A stretch of DNA of 64,000 nt from Cheilinus undulatus (GCF_018320785.1 NC_054885.1:4476921-4540920); one strand, 5' to 3'. Counted from the stretch's first letter, positions 52,701 to 58,429 are shown. A program made the numbers and translations. The notes: generated by a model not told the origin, from the letters alone.

Positions 52701-55362
52701 AGATGCACATCTCTGCTACTGCAAAAGTAAAGCCTTAAACTGGTATTTTAACACACATTTCAGGTTAAAGAAGTATTGCACCTTCTGGGATTTGAAAATT
52801 GCAGCAGGCCATATTGCGATCTAATCTAATTTTCGATTAATTGCCCAGCCCTAATACCTAATTTGTTTTTCATCCAGGACTTTTAGAGCCCAGTTGTAGA
52901 CACATTAAGGATTTGAAAACCAATCTGTTTGAGACCAGGCAGTTAAACCACAGGACAGGTGGAGTATCATCGAGTTTAAAAAACATGAAAGCACAATTCG
53001 TTGTCAAGCAGTTTTAATGGTTTGGCAAATCTTTTTAAAGGTATATTTCAGCATTTTTTAAGCCAAGTCATATGAGGTACACAGTAGTAGTGACATTAGC
53101 CTCCAGTGATTTCAGTTAGCATTGCTCCTTTAGGAAGGAATTGTGTCGCTGGTAAGCTAGGCTATACAGCATAACAGACGGGTAGTTTCTCCAAGGAATT
53201 TAGTGAGTTTTTGGTAAAAATGTGACACAAGAGAATGTTGGCTCAAACTTATACACTATCGAAAACTTTTTAAAGCATTTTATAAAAAGAGAGCCTCTGG
53301 GTTTTTTGGTATGGTTTTGCAATGCAAGAGCTCTAGTTGAGAGTAATACAATCTCTGTTATCCAAATGATTGATAACATCAAAAAGTCCTGTAACTTTAA
53401 GAAAAACTTAATGCGCTCCTGCTTATTGTTTAAATCGCTAAACTTTGCAGACAACTTGTGCAGCGTGCAGGACTTAACCCTCTGGTACCCCTTGTGCCAA
53501 AAATGCACACTTAGTTGATATTTTTTTAAAAAACTTTGTCCTCTTTCACAATTAATATTATCATGTGTTGTATTTTTTGTTAATTTTTGCACAATTTTCA
53601 AAATTCTGTCCCAGTCACAACAATCAGCCCAACATAAATAAAGTAAACCTTTTTTATAGCATTAATATCCCTGGTGTGCAAAATATGCGCATTGAAACCC
53701 ATTCAAACCACTTCTTTTGATCCATGCGTCATTAAGGCATGAATTATGCATTTTCTGGTTTCTGGGCTTCATTTGAGAGTTGGGGCTTTACATTTGCACC
53801 TGGACCATTTTTTTACCCTGTGATGTCACTTTTACCATATATGGGCGAAGGCAGGAAATACATGTTTTTTCCACCAGATTTCAGTGTTATACTGCCCACT
53901 GCTCCCCTTCTCACTAACTCTCTGAGGTTTTTTTTAAGTGCAAATCAGATTTTTTTTGTGTATTTTGCAGCTAAAAATGCAGTGACATCATCAATGAAAC
54001 ATGGCATTTCAAATTAAAATGAATGAGTATTTGACATTTATGATTAGGGCTGACCTTAAATGAGAAAAATATCATTCAATAACAGTAAAACAATTTTGAA
54101 ATGTATGATATTTATAACGTGATTTAAAGGTGTGCATCTTTTGTACAGAAGGGTGAAAATCATGAGTATTTTAGAATAACTGACCTCACAAAAAAAACTA
54201 ATAATGCATTTTAACCAGTGTTGCTACTAATCAATGACATATGCCAGGCTGCAATCATCCATAAATAAGTTATTCACTTTCAGTGTAGTATCTTGAAAAA
54301 AATCAATTTGTGTTTTTTTTTCCATCAAAAAAATGTTGTTTGTTTACATTACAAACATGGCGATTAAAGGGTTAAAAGATATGACAGTTATTGAGTATTT
54401 GTCATTTTTGTTAATGGCACAAGGTGATGAAACGAGGTAAAAATTAAACAATTAAAAATAAACTAATATAACTTTTTTTATTTCCAGTAATAACCCCCCT
54501 GTGCATTTTTTGCACACTAGGAGGAAAATGAGACAGCAATTTGTAGGATACCAGAGGGTTAACCTGTAATTTTTGCTGACTAAAACAAGCATGGATGCCT
54601 ATGACTTGTGTCAATATTATTGAATTCTTACAAGACTTAAATCTAAGTTAAAAGTCTAGTTTTGTGACACCCTAGTTCATAAATGGTTTTACATCTTTTG
54701 AGTAATTTCTTCCTCCAAATGCCACTTCCTACCTTCTCATTAAAACCCCAAACTAGCTTTAGTATCCACTTGCAATGATGCTGGTAAATTTAAATTGGTC
54801 TCTTAATGTGTCTGAAGCTGCTGAGTCTTTGAAAGCACTGGTTAAATGACTGGTGGGGGATTACAGACCTACTTGGAAAGCTATTAATACTAGTTTGTGT
54901 CTCAGTTAAGTCGCCTCTGTGTTAAAGTGCCAAACAGGTGGATTTCCCCTGTGATTTAGAAATTACTACTTTGGTTAGCCGTAGATTACACGTTATTGCT
55001 TTCACTGGGCTTTTTGGGTTTGTTTTTTAGGGCAGTAAACTTCTGCTGACACAGCTGAAACAGCTACCGATAACAAGCAGACCACAAGGTGCAAACTTCC
55101 AATCTGTTTACCTAACTAGTTAGCTCACCTAGCTAGCGAAAGTTAGCCTCCAAATGCACCATTCACCACTTTCTACGAGGTGTACGTTTATGTAGAAAGC
55201 TTGCATAACGGATAGTTGTCGATTGAGCACGGTTTGGGCGTTACAAGTGACGTTACACGTCGCTGTAAATTGCAAACACCTGCTTCGGCGGTTAGCCAAA
55301 GCTAACATCAAACTTACCCAGGTTAGCAGGGAGTCACACAGCTTGGCTTTGTCCAGACTCAT
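22715..55362 (-). CDS. hook2: Hook2 microtubule-tethering / dynein adaptor protein, complete, 22 coding exons
   Basis: Spliced length is 2133 nt: 710 aa plus TAA (human 717-719). Hook proteins link cytoplasmic dynein-dynactin to cargo and form the FTS-Hook-FHIP complex. HOOK2 acts at centrosomes and in ciliogenesis. Residues 1-151 form the Hook (CH-like) domain. Q142 and I149 in EESVQHVVMTAIQE align with the HOOK3 residues (Q147, I154) reported to contact dynein light intermediate chain. Residues about 170-640 are heptad-rich coiled coil, including EDLGDLRRQVRLLEERN and MEERYKRYVEKART. The C terminus has IISAWYNMGMVLHQK, SFLAQQRQ and ARRG, as in HOOK2. HOOK2 rather than HOOK1/3 is supported by MSLDKAKLCDSLLTW, EHLPDVNLIGE and LGCAVSCEKKQ. 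All exon phases agree. A 6-nt microexon (25248-25253), a GC-AG intron and an alternative upstream start are discussed separately. Confidence 0.97.
23099..23170 (-). CDS. hook2: hook2 exon 21
   Basis: Residues 645-668, HDYEKSRARHDQEEKLIISA then WYNM. The SAWYNM motif is near-invariant in Hook proteins. 72 nt, phase 0 at both ends, donor GTGAGT. Confidence 0.96.
23259..23366 (-). CDS. hook2: hook2 exon 20
   Basis: Residues 609-644, VIKTLDPKQQPVTVFPDVQA then LKNQLTEKERKIQHLE. 108 nt, phase 0, donor GTGAGA. Confidence 0.96.
23367..24703 (-). other. hook2: hook2 intron 19 with two repeat fragments
   Basis: About 23630-23840 shares interior sequence with the GGCTGTCAA hAT family at 30572-31076 (for example CACAGTGATGTAAAATAAGT). 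About 24150-24312 ends in CAAAATTAACACTA, the terminus of the hAT family seen intact at 56301-56963. No exon is seen here. Confidence 0.5.
24704..24807 (-). CDS. hook2: hook2 exon 19
   Basis: Completes the split Met codon, then AKKIDELQEILRKKDEDMKQ and MEERYKRYVEKART. 104 nt, donor GTCAGT. This is the coiled-coil segment most conserved among HOOK1-3. Confidence 0.96.
24892..24974 (-). CDS. hook2: hook2 exon 18
   Basis: Completes the split Leu codon, then EKLHEAHSDLQKKREVIDDL and EPKADSN, leaving one base. 83 nt, donor GTACGC. Confidence 0.95.
25063..25097 (-). CDS. hook2: hook2 exon 17
   Basis: The 35-nt exon encodes SSLLKKKLEEH plus two bases of Leu. Joined directly to exon 16 it reads ..KTEDSSLLKKK, matching HOOK1/3 EDSVLLKKK. 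Donor GTAAGT. Confidence 0.95.
25248..25253 (-). CDS. hook2: hook2 optional 6-nt microexon (Ala-Ile)
   Basis: GCCATC lies between an AAAATCAG acceptor and a GTAAGT donor, between exons 16 and 17, both phase 0. Inclusion inserts Ala-Ile, giving ..KTEDAISSLLKKK. I recall human HOOK2 isoforms differing by two residues at a TEDAIS site (719 and 717 aa), which would make this a conserved optional microexon. Confidence 0.65.
25491..25578 (-). CDS. hook2: hook2 exon 16
   Basis: Completes the split Arg, then LNEQQISELRAQVEELQKAL and QEQDSKTED. 88 nt, acceptor TTGCGCAG, donor GTGAGT. Confidence 0.96.
25579..28649 (-). other. hook2: hook2 intron 15
   Basis: 3.1 kb. Holds the LINE-type remnant at about 26080-26880. 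The sequence near 27000-27450 is low in recognisable structure; 27800-28620 is unassigned. No exon is seen. Confidence 0.45.
26080..26880 (-). mobile_element. L2-type LINE remnant
   Basis: Starts (plus view) with ATTTATTTATCAAGCACATT and shares AGCCAGTGAAGAGAGGCTGA-type text with the LINE fragment near 48150. The minus frame at 26571-26873 is open but heavily diverged. Decayed non-LTR sequence in the antisense of the plus strand; the clade is tentative. Confidence 0.5.
28650..28787 (-). CDS. hook2: hook2 exon 15
   Basis: 138 nt completing the split Arg, then ETVVRLQSENKMLCVQEEAY, RQKLVEVQAELEEAQRSKNA and LETQN. Coiled coil corresponding to human ETLLRLQLENKRLCRQE. Donor GTAGGC. Confidence 0.96.
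29904..30492. mobile_element. hAT-like MITE with exact 8-bp duplication CTTATCAT
   Basis: Left end CAGTGTTGCAGT and right end AGTACAGCACTA are imperfect inverted repeats (8 of 12). Identical octamers CTTATCAT occupy 29896-29903 and 30493-30500. It is 589 bp long, in hook2 intron 14. Confidence 0.8.
30572..31076. mobile_element. hAT-like MITE, GGCTGTCAA family
   Basis: Ends TAAGGCTGTCAA and TTGACAGCCCGA are inverted (10 of 12). The flanks ATAAATTT and ATAAATCT agree at seven of eight bases. Interior text recurs at about 23630-23840 and 60270-60520. Confidence 0.75.
32017..32083 (-). CDS. hook2: hook2 exon 14
   Basis: Completes the split Gly, then GLCDTDVTVGNLAAEIMPTE and L plus two bases of Arg. 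Corresponds to human DNLAAEILPAELRE. 67 nt, donor GTTTGT. Confidence 0.95.
32341..32428 (-). CDS. hook2: hook2 exon 13
   Basis: RLISERDTLRETNDELRCAQ and VQQRSLSGA plus one base. Human counterpart RLLAERDSLREANEELRCAQ. 88 nt, acceptor TGTTTTCCAG, donor GTGAGT. Confidence 0.96.
32488..33028. repeat. hook2: Polypurine/polypyrimidine minisatellite beside exon 13
   Basis: Tandem variants of GGGAGATGCAGAAAGAGAGA (unit about 23 nt, varying about 18-27), nearly all purine on the plus strand apart from one TGC per unit. In the hook2 transcript this is a pyrimidine array ending about 60 nt before the exon 13 acceptor. The repeat keeps several frames open by chance (32465-33041), which are not genes. 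Confidence 0.9.
33776..33886 (-). CDS. hook2: hook2 exon 12
   Basis: AHELHTKHSAEAMKAEKWQF then EYKNLHDKYDALLKEKE. Human counterpart EEAMKAEKWLFECRNLEEKY. 111 nt, phase 0, acceptor CTTGCAG, donor GTGAGT. Confidence 0.96.
34039..34240 (-). CDS. hook2: hook2 exon 11 (ends at a GC donor)
   Basis: 202 nt completing Arg, then HSSDRVNQLEALVETYKRKL, EDLGDLRRQVRLLEERNTVY and a stretch ending QLDTYKRQ. The family boundary YKRQ falls at CAG|GCAAGC, a GC donor, with the next exon in phase 0. The frame stays open beyond it, but the extra residues (ASREEQEEEE) do not match the family. Confidence 0.92.
34241..37271 (-). other. hook2: hook2 intron 10
   Basis: 3.0 kb. About 35206-36420 is a diverged relative of the GGTGTCCA hAT family (ACTGGAGTGTCCAAAC at the left, GTGGGCCAGGCC near the right) without clear ends. 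No exon is seen. Confidence 0.45.
37272..37412 (-). CDS. hook2: hook2 exon 10
   Basis: Completes Arg, then LENSRDDMRVRGEILEREVT, ELQQRNEELTSLAQEAQNLK and DEMDIL plus two bases. Human counterpart EVAELQHRNQALTSLAQEAQ. 141 nt, donor GTAAGA. Confidence 0.96.
37530..37960. repeat. Truncated copy of the 3690-5262 repeat
   Basis: Matches the left part of the ubn2-intron repeat (GTCTGTAGATTTCCTCCAGT, CCTTAAGTCATCAAAATTTG) but carries only a few units of the AT-rich array. Confidence 0.6.
38910..39076 (-). CDS. hook2: hook2 exon 9
   Basis: LSLALDEKSSLQAETRSLKE, KLSRFNGLDASTTAITGKKL and LLLQSQMEQLQEENY plus two bases. Human counterpart LTAKKLLLLQSQLEQLQEEN. 167 nt, donor GTACAG. Confidence 0.96.
39606..41858. 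mobile_element. Large hAT-like element with internal ~95-bp satellite
   Basis: Perfect ends TAGGGCTGGG and CCCAGCCCTA, flanked by ACAAAACC (39598-39605) and ACAAAATG (41859-41866). Most of the interior is a degenerate tandem repeat (next entry). No transposase frame is visible. Confidence 0.7.
39960..41600. repeat. Degenerate ~95-bp tandem repeat
   Basis: Thirteen or more units carrying in order CCAGTTCCACCCACTTTTCC, AAATGTTGCCAACATATTTG, TGCAATTAAGACAGTGTGCA and CCTGCAAGGAAAACCCTTGC. Spacing between successive GTTCCA blocks is mostly 78-106 bp. Units are diverged and some are partial. Not coding. Confidence 0.8.
41859..43469 (-). other. hook2: hook2 intron 8, right part
   Basis: No exon seen. 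About 42920-43250 (with GGCGTGGCTAACTCCCCACA) has the look of a common fish interspersed repeat, but I cannot delimit it. Confidence 0.4.
43470..43550 (-). CDS. hook2: hook2 exon 8
   Basis: SRKYYFISEEADEKEDLNQR and CRDLEHQ. Human counterpart SRRYYFLSEEAEEGDELQQR. 81 nt, phase 0, acceptor TTTGCAG, donor GTTTGT. Confidence 0.95.
43688..43753 (-). CDS. hook2: hook2 exon 7
   Basis: LLSKEPSSEPGSPETYGDFD and YQ. Human counterpart LMTKDTPDSLSPETYGNFDS. 66 nt, phase 0, donor GTGAAA. Confidence 0.95.
44048..44115 (-). CDS. hook2: hook2 exon 6 (dynein-contact helix)
   Basis: Completes Glu, then QIQQIMTLEESVQHVVMTAI and QE. This is the last helix of the Hook domain; Q142 and I149 correspond to the reported dynein-LIC contact residues of HOOK3. 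68 nt, donor GTGAGC. Confidence 0.96.
44290..44890. repeat. Degenerate minisatellite of CCCATTTTGCCACTTTT-like units
   Basis: The right part (44400-44890) repeats variants of TTTTTGCCACTTTTACCCA, which is the reverse complement of the motif arrays at 19200, 51600 and 63330. The left part starts with AAAGGGATAGTTCAGATTTT, a common fish repeat edge. Boundaries are uncertain. Confidence 0.55.
45716..46690. mobile_element. piggyBac-like MITE
   Basis: Perfect 12-bp inverted ends CCCTTTACCTAC (45720) and GTAGGTAAAGGG (to 46686). A TTAA precedes the left end; the right flank is CTGA, a decayed TTAA. Inside, a plus-strand ATG at 46227 opens MPGRPSRTVKQPLRLIEEDR.. for 49 codons, possibly a leftover transposase N terminus (speculative). 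Confidence 0.65.
47610..48190 (-). mobile_element. L2-type LINE, 3' end with (ATTGG)n tail
   Basis: On the minus strand this is the last part of an ORF2, a 3' UTR with AGTGCTTAACAAATAAAGTT, and a tail of repeated ATTGG units. Ending in a short tandem repeat rather than poly(A) is typical of L2/CR1-like elements. Confidence 0.75.
47834..48145 (-). pseudogene. LINE ORF2 C-terminal fragment
   Basis: Open for 103 codons: ILLFAFKSLNGLAPPYLSEL, YTPTRSLRSADQ and GDRAFAVAAPKLWNDLPQHV. These are hallmark blocks C-terminal to the reverse transcriptase of fish L2/Rex-type LINEs. 5'-truncated; not a host gene despite lying in a hook2 intron on the same strand. Confidence 0.85.
48442..48574 (-). CDS. hook2: hook2 exon 5
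   Basis: VLGHQVSDEHLPDVNLIGEM, NDVTELGKLVQLVLGCAVSC and EKKQ plus one base. Human counterpart EEHLPDVSLIGEFSDPAELG. Core of the Hook domain. 133 nt, donor GTAAAC. Confidence 0.97.
48652..48702 (-). CDS. hook2: hook2 exon 4
   Basis: VSNLKKILKSMLEYYHD. 51 nt, phase 0 at both ends, acceptor CTTCAG, donor GTAAGG. Confidence 0.96.
48828..48900 (-). CDS. hook2: hook2 exon 3
   Basis: Completes Ile, then DPSWFNETWLGRIKEESEAN and WRLK. Human counterpart DPSWFNEAWLQGI..NWKLK. 73 nt, donor GTAATT. Confidence 0.96.
48901..49701 (-). other. hook2: hook2 intron 2
   Basis: 0.8 kb of AT-rich sequence; no exon or bounded repeat recognised. Confidence 0.4.
49702..49784 (-). CDS. hook2: hook2 exon 2
   Basis: LQTFQVPSCNSKQDLTSGVA and IAHVLHR plus two bases of Ile. 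Human counterpart LQTFHVPSPCASPQDLSSGL. 83 nt, acceptor TTTGCAG, donor GTAAGG. Confidence 0.96.
49945..50380. mobile_element. hAT-like MITE with exact 8-bp duplication GCAGAAAC
   Basis: Starts TAGGGCTGGGCAATTAATC and ends ..GTTCAGCTCCA. Identical octamers GCAGAAAC at 49937-49944 and 50381-50388. It is 436 bp long, in hook2 intron 1. Confidence 0.8.
50389..51167 (-). other. hook2: hook2 intron 1, unassigned part
   Basis: The 94-codon open frame at 50514-50798 looks like low-complexity chance coding. No gene is supported. Confidence 0.4.
51444..52684. mobile_element. Inner hAT-like element with internal minisatellite
   Basis: Ends CCGTGGTTTTCAAA and TTTGAGAACCACTG are imperfect inverted repeats (12 of 14). 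The flanks TTGTAGAC and TTTTAGAC agree at seven of eight bases. The interior at 51600-51740 and 51960-52400 is an array of AAAATGGGTTAAAAGTGGC-like units, itself interrupted by a SINE. Confidence 0.75.
51748..51956 (+). mobile_element. tRNA-derived SINE with 17-bp target duplication
   Basis: Pol III A-box-like TGTCGAGTGG (51757-51766) and B-box-like GTTTGAATCC (51799-51808), then a tRNA-unrelated body (CATGTCTCTCCCCCACTCTC) and an A-rich tail. The 17-bp flank AGTGGCCAAACAATGGG recurs at 51957-51973 with one mismatch. The same family is seen at 61452-61592. Confidence 0.85.
53035..53330. mobile_element. Second copy of the foldback family (one arm)
   Basis: Matches the left arm and loop of 8200-8710 (GATTTCAGTTAGCATTGCTC, AGCATTTTATAAAA, TTTTGCAATGCAAGAGCTC). 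The other arm is not evident before the piggyBac-like insertion at 53474. Confidence 0.55.
53474..54562. mobile_element. piggyBac-like MITE flanked by TTAA
   Basis: TTAA at 53474-53477 and 54559-54562 flank inverted ends CCCTCTGGTACCC and GGATACCAGAGGG (12 of 13). It is 1.1 kb long. The interior is AT-rich with subterminal GTGCAAAAAATGCAC-like motifs near both ends and no transposase. Confidence 0.75.
54563..55317 (-). other. hook2: hook2 intron 1, promoter-proximal end
   Basis: No exon or bounded repeat recognised; CpG content rises toward exon 1. Confidence 0.4.
55318..55362 (-). CDS. hook2: hook2 exon 1 (coding part)
   Basis: MSLDKAKLCDSLLTW, phase 0, donor GTAAGT. Matches human MSVDKAELCGSLLTW, which fixes this start. 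An in-frame upstream ATG at 55480 could be joined through a short intron (see findings). Confidence 0.95.
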
Positions 55363-55620
55363 CCTGCTGCGATGAAACAAACTCACGGCAGCTCAAAAAC
55401 AACCGATATTTATACTTTAGAGTCTGATTTTCTCCGCTGAAGTTTGTTACTCACTCTCTGACACTTTCCACGTCAGTCATCGTCCAGCTACGGCCTCCTG
55501 CTGCTCCAACCCCCTTCGCGTTTCGGCTCCTGTTATCCTAGCGAGCTTCCGTATTAAGAGCGTTTCCACGGAGACGGATTACGTTACGGGTCAGCTTGTC
55601 TGGTCTGAGCAGACTAAATA
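55363..55620 (-). promoter_or_regulatory. hook2: Probable hook2 promoter/5' leader, CpG-rich
   Basis: CpG-dense sequence just upstream of exon 1 with no TATA box. It contains TGACGTGG (minus strand, near 55470) and an X-box-like GTTTCCACGGAGAC at 55562-55575. Promoter role is inferred from position and composition. Confidence 0.5.
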
Positions 55621-55967
55621 ATGAAAAACAGGATCATAATATTATCCCTCTGTTGTTTTTAAGCTTTCTAGAACGATGGCGACTTAAGACTTGGAGCAAA
55701 AACGGAGAATTACGTTTAGTTTAATTTATTTACATTTATTTATCACCACCTAAACCTTATTTACAACAAAAAATTACAACAAAAAAGTCTCAGAAACCAG
55801 ACATAATAAAATATGGGCCATATTTTAATCCCAGCAGAACATAAACAACATATCAGATGTTGAAACTGAGACATTTTACCTTTTAATGAAAATATTAGCT
55901 CATTCTGAATTTAATGGCAGCACCACATCTCAAAAAAGTATGGACGGGGCCATGTTAAATGTTATAT

Positions 55968-56070
55968 ATCCAATCCAATCCACTTTATTTATATGGCACA
56001 TTTTACAAAACATTACGTTTACCAAAGTGCTGCACAGTGAGTAAAACAAGTAAAAAAAAAATCACATAGC
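55968..56070 (-). mobile_element. Short L2-type LINE 3' tail
   Basis: Plus-strand CCAATCCAATCCACTTTATT then CCAAAGTGCTGCACAG: the same 3' end and ATTGG tail as 47610-48190, severely 5'-truncated. Confidence 0.65.
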
Positions 56071-56300
56071 ATCTCCTCTTCTTTTAACAACAGTCTGTAA
56101 ACGTCAGGGAAGCGAGGAGACCGGCTGCTGGAGTTTTGGGAGAGAAATGTTGTCCCATTCTTGCCCCTGCTCAACAGTCCTGGGCCTTTATGCCATATTT
56201 TTCATTTCAGGTTGCTCCAAATGTTTTCTATTGCAGACCAGTTCAGAACCTGAACTCTTCTACTGTGAAGCCATGCTGTTGTGATGGGTGTGGTATGTGG

Positions 56301-56963
56301 CAGTGTTAATTTTGACAGCACTTTTTAATTTAGTTTTAGCTATAGTCTTTTGTCAAAAATATCTTCTAGTTTTAGTCATAATTTAATCATCTAAATTGTT
56401 TCATTTTTAGTCCAGTTTTAGTTGACGAAACTTCCCAACATTTTTTTAATATATATTTTTTATTTTTCTTTAACAAATCAGCAAACAATATTCCCCCAAC
56501 CCTGTCAGAAAGATACAAATACAATAAACACATACATGAAAATAAACATAAATTGAATATTGGGATATAAAGTTATAAAAACAGACTTTAGCAGTGTACA
56601 GTTATAGCACAGAATAAAAAATCTAATCATGCAGGACCGTGGTTTTCCAAGAAAACCATATACGCACCCCATTAATAGGCAAATTTCTTGTCCTTCTTTT
56701 TAACAATATATGTAAGCCTTTCCAAGGCAAGATTAGCAGCTAGTTCTTTTATCAAATTCCCAACATTTTAGTTGACGAAATTTACAGTAAATTTAGTCGA
56801 CTGATTGGATCTCTCCCCAGCTTACCCCGCCACCACGCAGCAAAAGCAGTTGTGATTGGATCTCCCCCATAAAGAGAGAAAGAGAGACAGAGAGATCTCC
56901 CCCGGGAAAAAAGGCTATTAACGAAAACTATAAGAAAATAATTAGTCAACAAAATTAACACTG
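56301..56963. mobile_element. hAT-like MITE, perfect ends and perfect 8-bp duplication
   Basis: Fourteen-base perfect inverted ends CAGTGTTAATTTTG and CAAAATTAACACTG. GTATGTGG is repeated exactly at 56293-56300 and 56964-56971. It is 663 bp long and contains a further insertion at 56445-56756. Confidence 0.9.
56445..56756 (-). mobile_element. Retroposed insert inside the hAT element
   Basis: The 312-bp insert is flanked by TTCCCAACATTTT at 56432-56444 and 56757-56769 (exact 13 bp). It begins on the plus strand with a T/A-rich run, as expected for the A-rich 3' tail of a minus-strand, 5'-truncated LINE-like insertion. The source family is not recognised. Confidence 0.65.
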
Positions 56964-57799
56964 GTATGTGGTTTAGCGTTGTCTTGCTGAAAAAGTCAAG
57001 GCCTTACCTGAAAGAGACATTGTCTGGATGGGAGCATATGTTACTCTAAAACCTCTACTCCTCAGCATTGATAGTTCCTTTCTAGACGTGTAAGCTGCCC
57101 ACGCCATAGGCACTAATGCGACCCCCTACCATCAGAGATGCAGGCTTTAGACCTGAGCCAGGAGAATAAGCTGGATGGTTGCATCCATGGTTTTGAAAAA
57201 GACTTCAAATTATGATTCATCTGACCACAGAACAGTTTTCCATTTTTCCTCGGTCCATTTTAAATGAGATTTGGCCCAGAGAAGACGGCAGCATCTCTGG
57301 ATCCTGTTCACATATGGCATCTTCTTTACATGAAGATGCTTTAATTGTCATTTGTGGAAGGCACAGCCATCTCTGTTGACAGACTAAGATTTCTGGAAGT
57401 GTTCCTGAGCCCATGCAGTGATTTCCAAAACAGAATCATGCCTATTTTTAAAGCAGTGGCCCCTGAGGGCCCCAAGATCACCAGCATCCAGTGCTGACCT
57501 TCAGCCTTGTCCCTTGCTCAGAGATTTCTCAAGATTTTCTGAATATTCTGACATTATTATGTACTGTTGTCTTGTGGAACATTTTTCCTAACTTGCAGCA
57601 CTGGATAGACTGTTTCACATCACCACTGCATAGACACATTTCACATTCATCTAGGAAACCTCCCATACAAGCATTTAGGAAGGGCAGGACTTTTCAAAAA
57701 TTTCAGTAGAACTAAACCCCGCCCGTAGATAGCGTTACATTCTTTTACATGACATCAATTAATCCGAACTTTGATCAAACTTTTCTTGGCAAGATGGCT

Positions 57800-58330
57800 T
57801 TGCCTGATGACAGTCTAGAAAATCCAGCAATGCCGTCAAGCTTGACTCTGCGAAAGTTGCAGTATGCCAAAAATACCCGGATGACGTACTGATTCTGGAA
57901 AATTTCACAGTATGCATCGGACCAGTCTGCTTCGCCTACTGTAACCCACAATGCAAAGCACCGGGTCAGAGTTTGTAATAGCGGGGGGTGGGGGAAATTT
58001 CACCGGAGCGGCTGACGGTTACAAAAAGTGCCATTATCTTAAATCTTTATCTTTTTAACATTTACTATGGCGAAATAAGATGTAATAGGGTCACTGTTGT
58101 TTTTGTTTTGCCGCTACGGCTTGTAACAGCCAGAAAAGTGCTGTCAAGTGTGTCCTTTCACTGCACTATACGTCAAGCTAAAAACAACGGCTATAAAAAT
58201 CCCGAAAAATCAGTCATACGGCATACTACCGTCAAAAGTAGTGCGAAGTGTGCAATATATACAGCATACTGCGTTTGGCAGGAGTATGCAGTAGGCCAAT
58301 TCGAAAACAGCCCATGTTTACACCCCACCG
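57800..58330. repeat. Probable interspersed repeat, unassigned
   Basis: Contains AGTATGCA/GCATACT-rich blocks (AAAGTTGCAGTATGCC, GGCATACTACCG, GGAGTATGCAGTAGGCCAAT) as in fish DNA-transposon MITEs. I could not find clean ends. Confidence 0.35.
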
Positions 58331-58429
58331 GGGAGGGAGTAGTCGGCGAATGCTGTGGTGGGGGGCACATGGGGATGGATCCAGGATTTTTTTAAAGGAT
58401 TCTTCACTATTGGGAGTTAGGGCTAATGG

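Larger units (their letters stand above)
51168..52853. mobile_element. Outer hAT-like element of a triple nest
   Basis: Left end TAGGGCGATTTGCG, right end CCCAGCCCTA, flanked by ATAACTAA and ATACCTAA (seven of eight bases). Its own sequence is the same family as 49945-50380. It is split by the element at 51444-52684. Confidence 0.7.
55795..57650 (-). mobile_element. Degenerate Tc1/mariner element, minus strand, with nested insertions
   Basis: Collinear in reverse with the family at 16737-18020 (for example CAGAACATAAACAACATATC near 55835 and TCATCTGACCACAGAACAGT near 57218). It is interrupted by a LINE tail (55968-56070) and a hAT element (56301-56963). Terminal repeats are not visible, and the transposase frame is broken many times. 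Confidence 0.7.

Noticed and set aside
57988..58395. 135-codon plus-strand frame
   Set aside because: Lies in repeat-like sequence and has no domain, no splice context and no coding bias.
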